A model generated the notes under the pieces. It saw only the letters and a list, made by a program, of their open reading frames with translations, did no database searches and had not been told where the DNA came from. A stretch of 8,129 nucleotides of DNA from CAZAYB01 sp964489215 (GTDB lineage: Bacteria; Planctomycetota; Phycisphaerae; Sedimentisphaerales; Anaerohalosphaeraceae): assembly GCA_964489215.1 (NCBI GenBank), contig CAZAYB010000136.1:1-8129 (forward strand), written 5' to 3'. A program made the translations under genes and the position numbers. Below, piece by piece: positions 1 through 6,375 of the stretch (positions are counted from its first letter, which is position 1; every line of letters starts with the position of its first letter).

Positions 1-66
1 GCTTTGGCAAACTCTGCGAACAAGCTCAGGGAAACTATAAACGATATAAGTTCAGAACTGGTATAG
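1..66 (+). CDS. C-terminal end of an unidentified protein, possibly a methyl-accepting chemotaxis protein (partial)
   Basis: Frame 1 is open from the first base and ends at TAG (64-66), giving 21 residues that begin ALANSANKLRETI and end SSELV. The stretch is a plausible amphipathic helix, with hydrophobic residues Leu2, Leu9, Ile13, Ile16 and Leu20. Its wording resembles the end of the cytoplasmic signalling coiled coil of chemotaxis receptors, where short tails such as 'LxxSAxxLxxTI' are common. That identification is a guess from very little sequence. The gene's start lies outside the window. It is followed by a long AT-rich spacer, so it is probably not part of the operon that begins at 262. 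Confidence 0.5.
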   Translation, partial: ALANSANKLRETINDISSELV

Positions 67-110
67 CTTTAAGGGCAGTAAGGGAATTTGGAATTCTCTT
101 GTAAAAAGCT
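65..110 (+). terminator. Nested hairpin just after the left-edge gene (possible weak terminator)
   Basis: AAGGGAATT (80-88) pairs with AATTCTCTT (92-100) around the loop TGG, giving nine pairs with one G-U. Outside it, AGCTTT (65-70) pairs perfectly with AAAGCT (105-110). The structure begins on the stop codon of the upstream gene, where a terminator is expected. No T-tract follows on the + strand, so it may instead be a 3'-end stabilising hairpin. Confidence 0.35.
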
Positions 111-160
111 AAAATGACTGATAAAAATATGCAGTATTGGTAATTTTCGCTGTAGCTTTC

Positions 161-200
161 AGCTTTTTCCACTTTTTTAAAAAATTTTATAAAAAAAGCT
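161..200. repeat. AT-rich inverted repeat with A/T tracts
   Basis: AGCTTTTT (161-168) and AAAAAGCT (193-200) are perfect inverted copies. Between them lie runs of six T (173-178), six A (179-184) and four T (185-188), and A192-A197 continues into the right arm. Phased A/T tracts of this kind bend DNA and can act as an UP element or as a nucleoid-protein site. As RNA it could fold into a weak U-rich hairpin. It lies just upstream of the presumed operon promoter. Function is not shown. Confidence 0.4.
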
Positions 201-254
201 TGAACAAAAATCATATTATGTTATTACTATATAATAATAATATAATTTCAAGGA
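200..254 (+). promoter_or_regulatory. Probable promoter/operator region of the ArsR-led operon
   Basis: Two perfect TATAAT hexamers occur at 230-235 and 241-246. The first fits better: it would start transcription near 242 and leave the Shine-Dalgarno AAGGA (250-254) in the leader, whereas the second would nearly remove it. No good -35 box sits 16-18 bases upstream of either; TTGAAC (200-205) is similar to one but 24 bases from the first hexamer. An imperfect inverted repeat, AACAaAA (203-209) with TTaTGTT (216-222), overlaps this region and could be an operator for the adjacent ArsR protein. ArsR-family repressors usually bind such AT-rich dyads in their own promoters. All of this is inference from pattern and position. 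Confidence 0.35.
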
Positions 255-261
255 ATGACTC

Positions 262-585
262 ATGGATAAAAAACTGGCAGAAAAAGTTGCTTCCACTCTT
301 AAGGCTCTTGCTCACCCGGTAAGGCTTGAGATAGTGGAGACATTGCAGGACGGTGAAAAATGCGTTAATGAAATTGTGCACGCTGTGGGCAGTAAGCAGT
401 CTATAACAAGCCAGCAGCTTAGCATGATGAAAGACAAAGGTGTACTTGGATCTGTAAGGAAGGGAAGCAACGTGTATTACTACATTTCAAATCCTAACGT
501 TATCAAACTTTTAAACTGCGTTTACAGTAATTGCAGTGCGGAAGGTTCGGTTCAGGATAAATCAGTATTGCAAAATAATAGTTAA
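262..585 (+). CDS. ArsR/SmtB-family winged-helix transcriptional regulator
   Basis: This is a 107-residue winged-helix repressor of the ArsR/SmtB family, of normal length. The opening 'LKALAHPVRLEIVETL' (residues 13-28) is the classic first-helix signature. Residues 45-62 (KQSITSQQLSMMKDKGVL) are the recognition helix-turn-helix, and 'RKGSNVYYYI' (66-75) forms the beta-wing. Such proteins bind DNA as dimers and release it when a metal, metalloid or sulfur species binds cysteines. Cys34 sits in EKCVNEI, the position of the ArsR ELCVCDL metal motif but with only one cysteine. Cys86 and Cys91 lie in the last helix (NCVYSNC). ATG262 has AAGGA (250-254) seven bases upstream. As the first gene of the operon it probably autoregulates and controls the genes downstream. 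The inducer cannot be read from sequence. Confidence 0.9.
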   Translation: MDKKLAEKVASTLKALAHPVRLEIVETLQDGEKCVNEIVHAVGSKQSITSQQLSMMKDKGVLGSVRKGSNVYYYISNPNVIKLLNCVYSNCSAEGSVQDKSVLQNNS

Positions 586-618
586 GGGAACCTCTGCCCT
601 TCAAACAGACAAACACAG

Positions 619-626
619 AAAGGTGA
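619..626 (+). promoter_or_regulatory. Shine-Dalgarno AAAGGTGA that fixes the DUF302 start
   Basis: AAAGGTGA lies five bases before ATG632. The reading frame stays open back to an ATG at 536, inside the arsR-like gene, but that ATG has no ribosome-binding site and would add 32 residues ahead of a well-formed N-terminus. Confidence 0.7.
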
Positions 627-631
627 AAATT

Positions 632-1171
632 ATGAGTAATGAACAAAACAATAACCAACAACCTCAGACGCCGACGGTTAAAGTTGTAAAGCAAAAATCG
701 ATTTTCGGTCCATTTATAGCTGGTGTAATAATCGGGATACTTATTTTAGCAGCGGCGGGGTTTTACTTTATGCCAAAGCTGATGATAGTAACCAAGCCTG
801 TGACTTTGGAATATGATGAAGCTGTTGATCTTGTACAGAAGCGGATAACGGAAAACAACTGGGTGGTTGCGGATGTGAAAAAGATGCATAAAAGTCTTGC
901 CAGGCATAACGTTGATTTTGAGTCTCGGGTAACCCTGGTAGAGCTTTGTCATCCCCAATACGCAAAAGAGGTTCTTGATTCCCGGCGGGATATTTCTACG
1001 ATGATGCCTTGCACTTTTGCGATATGGGAGGACGCAGATAAAAAAGTGTATCTTTCCAGGATGAATCTTGGGCTAATGGCCAGGATGTTCGGTCCTGTTG
1101 TTGCTGATGTAATGGGTAACAAGGTTGCGGCCGATGAAGAAAAAATGCTTGAAGGAATAATCGAAGAATAG
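632..1171 (+). CDS. Membrane-anchored DUF302-domain protein
   Basis: This 179-residue protein has a Gln/Asn-rich cytoplasmic N-terminus (residues 1-22), one membrane helix (about 24-47), and a DUF302-type domain facing the periplasm (about 57-145). The domain shows the family wording 'VELCHP' (103-108), then 'MMPCTFAIWED' (124-134) and 'VYLSRMN' (139-145). Cys106 and Cys127 are the two conserved cysteines of one DUF302 subgroup and the only ones in the protein. The biochemical function of DUF302 is unknown. Cys106 and Cys127 could form a disulfide or a metal or thiol site, which is inference. The tail (146-179) is Met-rich then acidic. It follows the regulator by 46 bases and precedes the RND exporter by 39, so it probably works with them in the envelope. 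I am confident of the domain and topology, not of a role. Confidence 0.85.
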   Translation: MSNEQNNNQQPQTPTVKVVKQKSIFGPFIAGVIIGILILAAAGFYFMPKLMIVTKPVTLEYDEAVDLVQKRITENNWVVADVKKMHKSLARHNVDFESRVTLVELCHPQYAKEVLDSRRDISTMMPCTFAIWEDADKKVYLSRMNLGLMARMFGPVVADVMGNKVAADEEKMLEGIIEE

Positions 1172-1210
1172 CCAGGGAGAAACTACTGAATTTTTCAAGG
1201 AATTACCGCT

Positions 1211-4048
1211 ATGAATATGAAAGACAAAATTATAAAGGTCGGGATTGAACATTACAAAGCGATAACGATTATTATGCTTCTTATAACTATCGTTCTGGGA
1301 GTTATGATAAGCAGAATCAAAATTGACACCGATCCCGAAAATATGCTTGCAGAGGATGAACCTGTTCGGGTTTTCCATGATGAGGTTAAGAAACGATTTG
1401 ACCTCAGTGATATGGTTGTTGTCGGAGTAGTAAACCAGAGCAATCCAAACGGGGTATTCAACCCTGAATCACTTGGAAGGATTTACGAATTAACCCAGTA
1501 TGCGATGAATGAACTTCGGTGGGAAGACGAAAAGACCGGCGAAATCCGGGGCGTGATAGAAGCTGATGTAATGGCACCTTCGACGGTTGATCATATCGGG
1601 CAGGGAGGTCCTGGGGTAGTAAAATTTGAATGGCTCATGCCTGAACCTCCTGAAACACAGGCCCAGGCTGACCAGATTCGCGAAAAGGCGATTGAGAACC
1701 CTCTTTTAAAAGGCACTGTAATATCAGACGACCAGAAAGCGATGGCAATATACCTGCCGATTACCAGCAAGGACATCAGTCATAAGATATACACAAAACT
1801 GAACGAAAAAATTGCGACATTTTCCGGCAGCGACCAGTTTCATATAACCGGTTTGCCGGTTGCCGAAGACACATTCGGGCACGAGATGTTTATTCAGATG
1901 GCTATTTCGGCTCCTTTGGCAATGCTTACGATTTTCATACTCATGCTAATATTTTTCAGGAAGCTTATCCTTGTAATCTCACCGATGATTGTTGCCATGG
2001 TTTCGGTTATCTGTACTATGGGTCTTATGATAGGTCTGGGCTATCCTGTGCACATTATGAGCAGTATGATACCAATATTTCTTATGCCCATAGCGGTTGT
2101 CGATTCGATACACATACTTTCGGAATTCTTTGACATTTATACAAAACAAAAAGGAAAGAAGCAGTCAATTACTGAGGTAATGCAGAACCTTTTTACTCCG
2201 ATGCTTTACACATCTTTGACTTCGGCGGCAGGTTTTGCCTCACTTGCACTGACGCCTATCCCTCCAGTTCAGGTATTTGGTGTTTTTGTAGCCTTTGGGA
2301 TAATGTCGGCCTGGCTTTGTACTATAACTTTCGTACCTGCATATATTATGATGATAAAAGAAAGTTCACTTGAGAACTTTGGTATGGCAGCTCAGCATGG
2401 AGAGCAAAGCCGGTCACCACTGACTAAGGTTCTCGAAAAGCTCGGTTCGTTAACATACACTGCTGCCAAACCGATAATACTTGCGTTGGCTGTTATCGCA
2501 GTTATTTCTGTTTACGGTATTACAAGGATAAAGATAAACGACAACCCGGTTAAATGGTTTGCCCAGGGCCATCCGATAAGGGTAGCTGACAAGGTGCTCA
2601 ATGAACATTTCGCAGGTACTTATATGGCTTATCTGGTTCTTGAAGGACCGTCGGACCAATCCGTAAATGAGCAGTTCACTGAGGATTTAGAGTCTGCTGT
2701 GGATGCTAAAGCCGATGAGCTGAAAAAGGAATTTGATTATACATCAACAGCTCATCAGCTTCTTAAGGCACGTGTCCGGGAGTTTTCGTCCAAGTCTTTG
2801 ACTGCTCCTGAGCTCCTTGATAAGCTAAGCGAACTGGCATCGGACAAGGCTCAAGCTGCTGATACAGATGATGAGTTTTACACGTGGGACGAGTTCTCTG
2901 CGTTTTTCGCACTGGAAAAGGAAAGATTGAAGATATTTAAAACTCCGGAAGGATTAAAATATATTGAAAAACTGCAGCGTCACCTTGGGTCTCTTGACGT
3001 AGTCGGCAAAACAAACGCAGTGACACAGATAGTAAAGAAGGTAAACCAGGAGCTTATAAGCGGTGATAGTTCAGATTATACGATTCCCGGTTCTGTCAGT
3101 GCGGTTGCCCAGAACCTGATGCAGTTTCAAAACAGCCATCGTCCCGACGACCTTTGGCACTTCGTTACTCCTGATTACTCAAAGGCAAACCTCTGGATTC
3201 AGCTTTCAAGCGGTGATAACCGTGATATGCAAAAAGTGGTAAAGGCCGTAAATGAATTTTTCAGGCAGAACCCCCGTTCAGACATAAAACACGACTGGGC
3301 CGGTCTTACGTATATTAACGTAGTATGGCAGGACAAAATGGTATGGGGAATGCTGCAGTCGTTTATGGGGAGCTTTTTAGTTGTTTTCATAATGATGACG
3401 CTTTTGTTCGGCTCGCCGTTGTGGGGATTAGTCTGCATGATACCGCTTACGATAACCATTCTTATGATATACGGGCTGATCGGTTTCATTGGGAAAAGCT
3501 ATGATATGCCTGTTGCGGTTCTTAGCGCTTTAACTCTCGGTATGGCGGTTGACTTTGCGATTCACTTTCTTGAGAGGAGCAGAGATTCCTACGGCCAGAC
3601 ACATTCATGGCGAAAAAGCTCATCTGAAATGTTCGGTGAGCCTGCCCGGGCAATCACAAGAAACGTACTTGTTATAGCGATTGGTTTTTTACCGCTGCTT
3701 GCGGCGCCTCTAATTCCATATAAAACTGTTGGCGTTTTTCTTTGTGCGATAATGGCACTGTCAGGGGCGATAACGCTTTTCGTTTTGCCAGCTGTTTTGA
3801 GAACAGCAGAAAAGGTTTTGTTCAGAAATGTAAAGCAGCCTGTAAAACCGACATGCAGTTGCGTATTCTGTATAATAGTAACGGTTTCTGTGGTAGCTCT
3901 TATAGCGCTGAACCTCCATCAATACTTCAATGCTTCACTTGGAACACTTTCGTGGGTAAGCGGAATTGCTATAGTTGTTATGGCAGCGGGGTGTTCGTTT
4001 ATTTCAAAAAGGAAAAAATGCACAACGACGCAGACCCGGGATGAGTAA
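1211..4048 (+). CDS. RND-superfamily exporter of the MMPL/HpnN-like type
   Basis: This 945-residue inner-membrane transporter has the duplicated RND layout. TM1 is at about 17-34, followed by periplasmic loop 1 (35-228), TM2-6 (230-380), TM7 (417-437), periplasmic loop 2 (440-712) and TM8-12 (714-864). The TM4 motif 'VVDSIHILSEF' (Asp298, His301) and the matching TM10 motif 'AVDFAIHFLERSR' (Asp781, His785) are the proton-relay signatures of MMPL-type RND proteins. Members move lipids, hopanoids, sterols or other hydrophobic compounds rather than the drugs of AcrB-type pumps, which fits the LolA-like and outer-membrane genes that follow. Loop 2 is the longer loop and holds a charged helical insert. 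About 80 residues after TM12 appear to form two extra membrane helices (about 884-902 and 908-930), with a TCSCVFC motif at 881-887. ATG1211 has AAGGAA at 1197-1202; a second ATG at 1217 is less well placed. The substrate is unknown. Confidence 0.9.
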   Translation: MNMKDKIIKVGIEHYKAITIIMLLITIVLGVMISRIKIDTDPENMLAEDEPVRVFHDEVKKRFDLSDMVVVGVVNQSNPNGVFNPESLGRIYELTQYAMNELRWEDEKTGEIRGVIEADVMAPSTVDHIGQGGPGVVKFEWLMPEPPETQAQADQIREKAIENPLLKGTVISDDQKAMAIYLPITSKDISHKIYTKLNEKIATFSGSDQFHITGLPVAEDTFGHEMFIQMAISAPLAMLTIFILMLIFFRKLILVISPMIVAMVSVICTMGLMIGLGYPVHIMSSMIPIFLMPIAVVDSIHILSEFFDIYTKQKGKKQSITEVMQNLFTPMLYTSLTSAAGFASLALTPIPPVQVFGVFVAFGIMSAWLCTITFVPAYIMMIKESSLENFGMAAQHGEQSRSPLTKVLEKLGSLTYTAAKPIILALAVIAVISVYGITRIKINDNPVKWFAQGHPIRVADKVLNEHFAGTYMAYLVLEGPSDQSVNEQFTEDLESAVDAKADELKKEFDYTSTAHQLLKARVREFSSKSLTAPELLDKLSELASDKAQAADTDDEFYTWDEFSAFFALEKERLKIFKTPEGLKYIEKLQRHLGSLDVVGKTNAVTQIVKKVNQELISGDSSDYTIPGSVSAVAQNLMQFQNSHRPDDLWHFVTPDYSKANLWIQLSSGDNRDMQKVVKAVNEFFRQNPRSDIKHDWAGLTYINVVWQDKMVWGMLQSFMGSFLVVFIMMTLLFGSPLWGLVCMIPLTITILMIYGLIGFIGKSYDMPVAVLSALTLGMAVDFAIHFLERSRDSYGQTHSWRKSSSEMFGEPARAITRNVLVIAIGFLPLLAAPLIPYKTVGVFLCAIMALSGAITLFVLPAVLRTAEKVLFRNVKQPVKPTCSCVFCIIVTVSVVALIALNLHQYFNASLGTLSWVSGIAIVVMAAGCSFISKRKKCTTTQTRDE

Positions 4049-4083
4049 AGTTTTGGGATAGGTTTGTAAACTTAAAGATTTGG

Positions 4084-4090
4084 AAAGGAA
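4084..4090 (+). promoter_or_regulatory. Shine-Dalgarno AAAGGAA that fixes the LolA-like start
   Basis: AAAGGAA ends seven bases before ATG4098. An in-frame ATG at 4080 would include this site inside the gene and add six residues (MERKLK) before a normal signal peptide, so ATG4098 is preferred. Confidence 0.7.
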
Positions 4091-4097
4091 ATTAAAA

Positions 4098-4985
4098 ATG
4101 AAAAAGTTAACTTCAATTTTCAGAGCAGTCATGGTTTTAATGATTATTATGGTTTCGCTGAACGCTTCGGCGAATACGGCTCAAGAGCAGACAAAGGCTG
4201 AGTCTGATGACAAAGCTGGCCAAGAGGTAAAGGAAGAAGAGCTGACTGTTGAGAAGATAGTTCAGAAAGCGAACCACATGGCCTACTATCAGGGAGATGA
4301 CGGTAAAAGCAAGGTCTATATGAAAATAACAGACAAACAGGACCGTTCACGGGAAAGGCAGTTTGTGATACTTAGAAAGGATGGTAAAAAGTACGAAAAC
4401 ACAGATTATCAGGACCAGAAATATTTTGTGTATTTCCAAAGACCAGCCGATGTAAGGGAAATGGTCTTTATGGTTCATAAACACGCAAAACCAGAAAAGG
4501 ATGACGACAGGTGGCTTTATTTGCCCAGTCTTGATCTTGTAAAGAGGATAGCAGCTAGTGATAAAAGGACAAGCTTTGCCGGTTCAGATTACCTTTACGA
4601 GGACGTATCGGGCAGGTCCCTGGATGAAGATGTTCATGAGCTGAGGGATACAACGGAGAAATATTATGTTATTCGTAATAAGCCCAAACAGCCCAAACTG
4701 GTACAGTTTAAATACTACGATGTTTATATCGACAAGAAGACATTTATGCCGATGAAGATGGAATATTACGATGCCAAGGACAAGATATACCGTATAATAG
4801 AATCTCTCGAGACCAAAAAGATTCAGGATTTTATAACTGTAACAAAATCAAAAGTTGTTGATAAAAAACGAGAAAGCACTACAATAATGGAATTTAGTGA
4901 TATTAAATACAATATTGATCTTAAGGACAGGATTTTTACTGAAAGATATCTTCGCAGGCCGCCAAGAGAAGCGGTAAGATATTAA
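4098..4985 (+). CDS. Periplasmic LolA-like 'outer membrane lipoprotein-sorting' protein
   Basis: This 295-residue exported protein has a Sec signal peptide at residues 1-25 (MKKLTSIFRA, a hydrophobic core, then NASA) with likely cleavage before Asn26. A charged, mostly acidic linker (about 26-50) precedes a LolA/LppX-like beta domain. The family signature is very clear: 'YFQRPADVREMVFMVH' (112-127), 'WLYLPSLDLVKRIAASDKR' (139-157) and 'SFAGSDYLYEDVSGR' (159-173). Proteins of this family (PF17131-type) have a half-barrel cavity that holds acyl chains. They are usually encoded beside MMPL-type RND exporters and an outer-membrane barrel, as here. The likely job is to carry a hydrophobic substrate across the periplasm; true lipoprotein sorting is not shown. 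No lipobox cysteine is present, so it should be soluble. The end (RRPPREAVRY) is the usual short basic tail. Confidence 0.88.
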   Translation: MKKLTSIFRAVMVLMIIMVSLNASANTAQEQTKAESDDKAGQEVKEEELTVEKIVQKANHMAYYQGDDGKSKVYMKITDKQDRSRERQFVILRKDGKKYENTDYQDQKYFVYFQRPADVREMVFMVHKHAKPEKDDDRWLYLPSLDLVKRIAASDKRTSFAGSDYLYEDVSGRSLDEDVHELRDTTEKYYVIRNKPKQPKLVQFKYYDVYIDKKTFMPMKMEYYDAKDKIYRIIESLETKKIQDFITVTKSKVVDKKRESTTIMEFSDIKYNIDLKDRIFTERYLRRPPREAVRY

Positions 4986-5018
4986 ATCCGGTAATCTATC
5001 TGACTTTCAAAAGCAATT

Positions 5019-5035
5019 TTAAGAGAGAGTCTTAA
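5019..5035 (+). other. Small hairpin between the LolA-like and porin genes
   Basis: TTAAGA (5019-5024) and TCTTAA (5030-5035) form a perfect six-pair stem around GAGAG, followed by GTTTT. It sits in the longest gap of the operon (4986-5062). The stem is AT-rich and weak, so it might tune expression of the downstream barrel gene or be chance. Confidence 0.25.
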
Positions 5036-5050
5036 GTTTTACAATCATTT

Positions 5051-5056
5051 AAGGAG
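5051..5056 (+). promoter_or_regulatory. Strong Shine-Dalgarno AAGGAG serving a TTG start
   Basis: AAGGAG lies six bases before TTG5063. There is no suitably spaced in-frame ATG nearby, and the TTG opens a good signal peptide, so TTG is the start. A similar purine run, TTTAAGAGAGAG, lies at 5018-5029, 30 bases earlier. Confidence 0.75.
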
Positions 5057-5062
5057 AGAGCA

Positions 5063-6355
5063 TTGAAGGATTATATTCGTCTTTTTTGTTTTTCTGTTAT
5101 ATTTTTTTCTGGTGTGGCGGTTTTATTGCAGGATGCAACTGCAGCGGAACGGGATCAGAATAACTTCTGGATATTTGATAACTGGGATATTGAAAAGCAC
5201 GGTTTTTTTGAACTCAGGAGCGGGTATCGTACCCAGAATGACAAGTACCAAAAGGACATGTCAGTAATGGAAATGCGTTTTCAGCAGGACCTTTACAGTT
5301 ATCAGGATTGGGGCGACGTCAAGTTTAAGGGGGATCTTGTCGGCGATATGTATACAGAAGAATTTGATTACCAGATTCGCGAAGCTTACGTTTTTTTAAG
5401 GCCTGTCTCTTATGCGGATATGTGGATTGGAAGACAGATTCTTACGTGGGGAACAGGTGATCTTGTTTTCATTAACGATTTGTTTCCGAAGGACTGGCAG
5501 TCATTCTTTATCGGAAGGGATTCCGAATATTTGAAGGCACCTTCGGATGCAGCTAAGGTGAGTCTTTTTCATGATCTGGCTAATCTTGATATTGTTTTTG
5601 TGCCGCAGTTCGACAGTGATAATTTCATAAGCGGTGAACGTATTTCATATTACAGTTCAATGCTTGGCAGGACAGCAGGCAGGGACGCTGAATTGACAAC
5701 AGAAAAACCAGACCGATGGTTTAAGGATTATGAGCTTCATCTCAGGGCTTATCGCAACTTTGGTTCTTATGAACTGGCTTTCTATGGTTATAAGGGTTTC
5801 TGGAAAAGTCCGGGGGGTCAGACATTAACAGGTGAAGTAACATTTCCTGACCTTAACGTTTACGGTGTGAGCGTTCGGGGTCCGTTTGCCGGGGGAATAG
5901 GAAATATTGAAGCAGGATATTATGACTCACGGGATGACCAGTCCGGTAAAAATCCGTTTGTGAAAAATTCCGAGTTCAGGCTGCTCGGAGGATATACGAG
6001 GGAGATTGGTAAAAACTTTACAGCGGGTCTGCAGTATTACATTGAGCAGATGTCCGATTATGGGCATTACCTTGACAATCTGCCCTCAGGGCCTGCAAGG
6101 GACAGGACAAGGCATCTTGCGACCCTTAGGCTGACTAAACTGCTGATGAATCAGAACCTTACACTTTCGATGTTCACCTATTACAGCCCTACCGATAAGG
6201 ATGTGTACATGAGGCCAAATGCTCATTATAAAATAACAGATAATGTTGCTGTAGAAATCGGCGGGAATATATTCTTCGGAGATTATGAGCATACGTTCTT
6301 CGGGCAGTTTAGGGATAATACAAATGTATACACTGCTGTAAGGTATAGTTTCTGA
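5063..6355 (+). CDS. Outer-membrane beta-barrel (porin-like) protein of the RND/LolA-like cassette
   Basis: This 430-residue protein has a Sec signal peptide at residues 1-28: MKDYIR, a hydrophobic core (about 7-22), then DATAA with likely cleavage near residue 27-28. The rest alternates short aromatic-rich strands with polar turns. It ends in Val-Arg-Tyr-Ser-Phe, the C-terminal aromatic signal read by the BAM complex for outer-membrane insertion. Features such as 'REAYVFLRP' and 'IGRQILTWGTGD' (about residues 130) resemble the DUF1302/alginate-export-like barrels often found beside MMPL-type RND genes. No TonB box or plug domain is visible, so it is probably a passive channel or acceptor for the exported substrate. 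The gene starts at TTG with AAGGAG upstream. It lies 77 bases after the LolA-like gene and 20 before the channel gene. The barrel call is firm; the exact family and substrate are not. Confidence 0.82.
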   Translation: MKDYIRLFCFSVIFFSGVAVLLQDATAAERDQNNFWIFDNWDIEKHGFFELRSGYRTQNDKYQKDMSVMEMRFQQDLYSYQDWGDVKFKGDLVGDMYTEEFDYQIREAYVFLRPVSYADMWIGRQILTWGTGDLVFINDLFPKDWQSFFIGRDSEYLKAPSDAAKVSLFHDLANLDIVFVPQFDSDNFISGERISYYSSMLGRTAGRDAELTTEKPDRWFKDYELHLRAYRNFGSYELAFYGYKGFWKSPGGQTLTGEVTFPDLNVYGVSVRGPFAGGIGNIEAGYYDSRDDQSGKNPFVKNSEFRLLGGYTREIGKNFTAGLQYYIEQMSDYGHYLDNLPSGPARDRTRHLATLRLTKLLMNQNLTLSMFTYYSPTDKDVYMRPNAHYKITDNVAVEIGGNIFFGDYEHTFFGQFRDNTNVYTAVRYSF

Positions 6356-6375
6356 CAATTCAAATTGGAGCAAAT

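Noticed and set aside
255..269. A four-codon mini-ORF (ATG255 to TAA) overlapping the regulator start in another frame
   Set aside because: The Shine-Dalgarno AAGGA abuts this ATG with no spacing, so it favours ATG262. No leader-peptide pattern is visible.
137..322. A 61-codon + strand reading frame rich in Phe, Lys and Asn
   Set aside because: It is made of the AT-rich spacer and overlaps the regulator start. It has no family resemblance or ribosome-binding site.
536..631. An upstream ATG at 536 in frame with the DUF302 gene, overlapping the regulator gene
   Set aside because: It has no ribosome-binding site and would put a basic, unrelated segment before the normal N-terminus; ATG632 has AAAGGTGA five bases upstream.
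3742..4044. A 100-codon + strand reading frame inside the RND gene
   Set aside because: It overlaps the clearly coding RND frame and shows no recognisable protein features.
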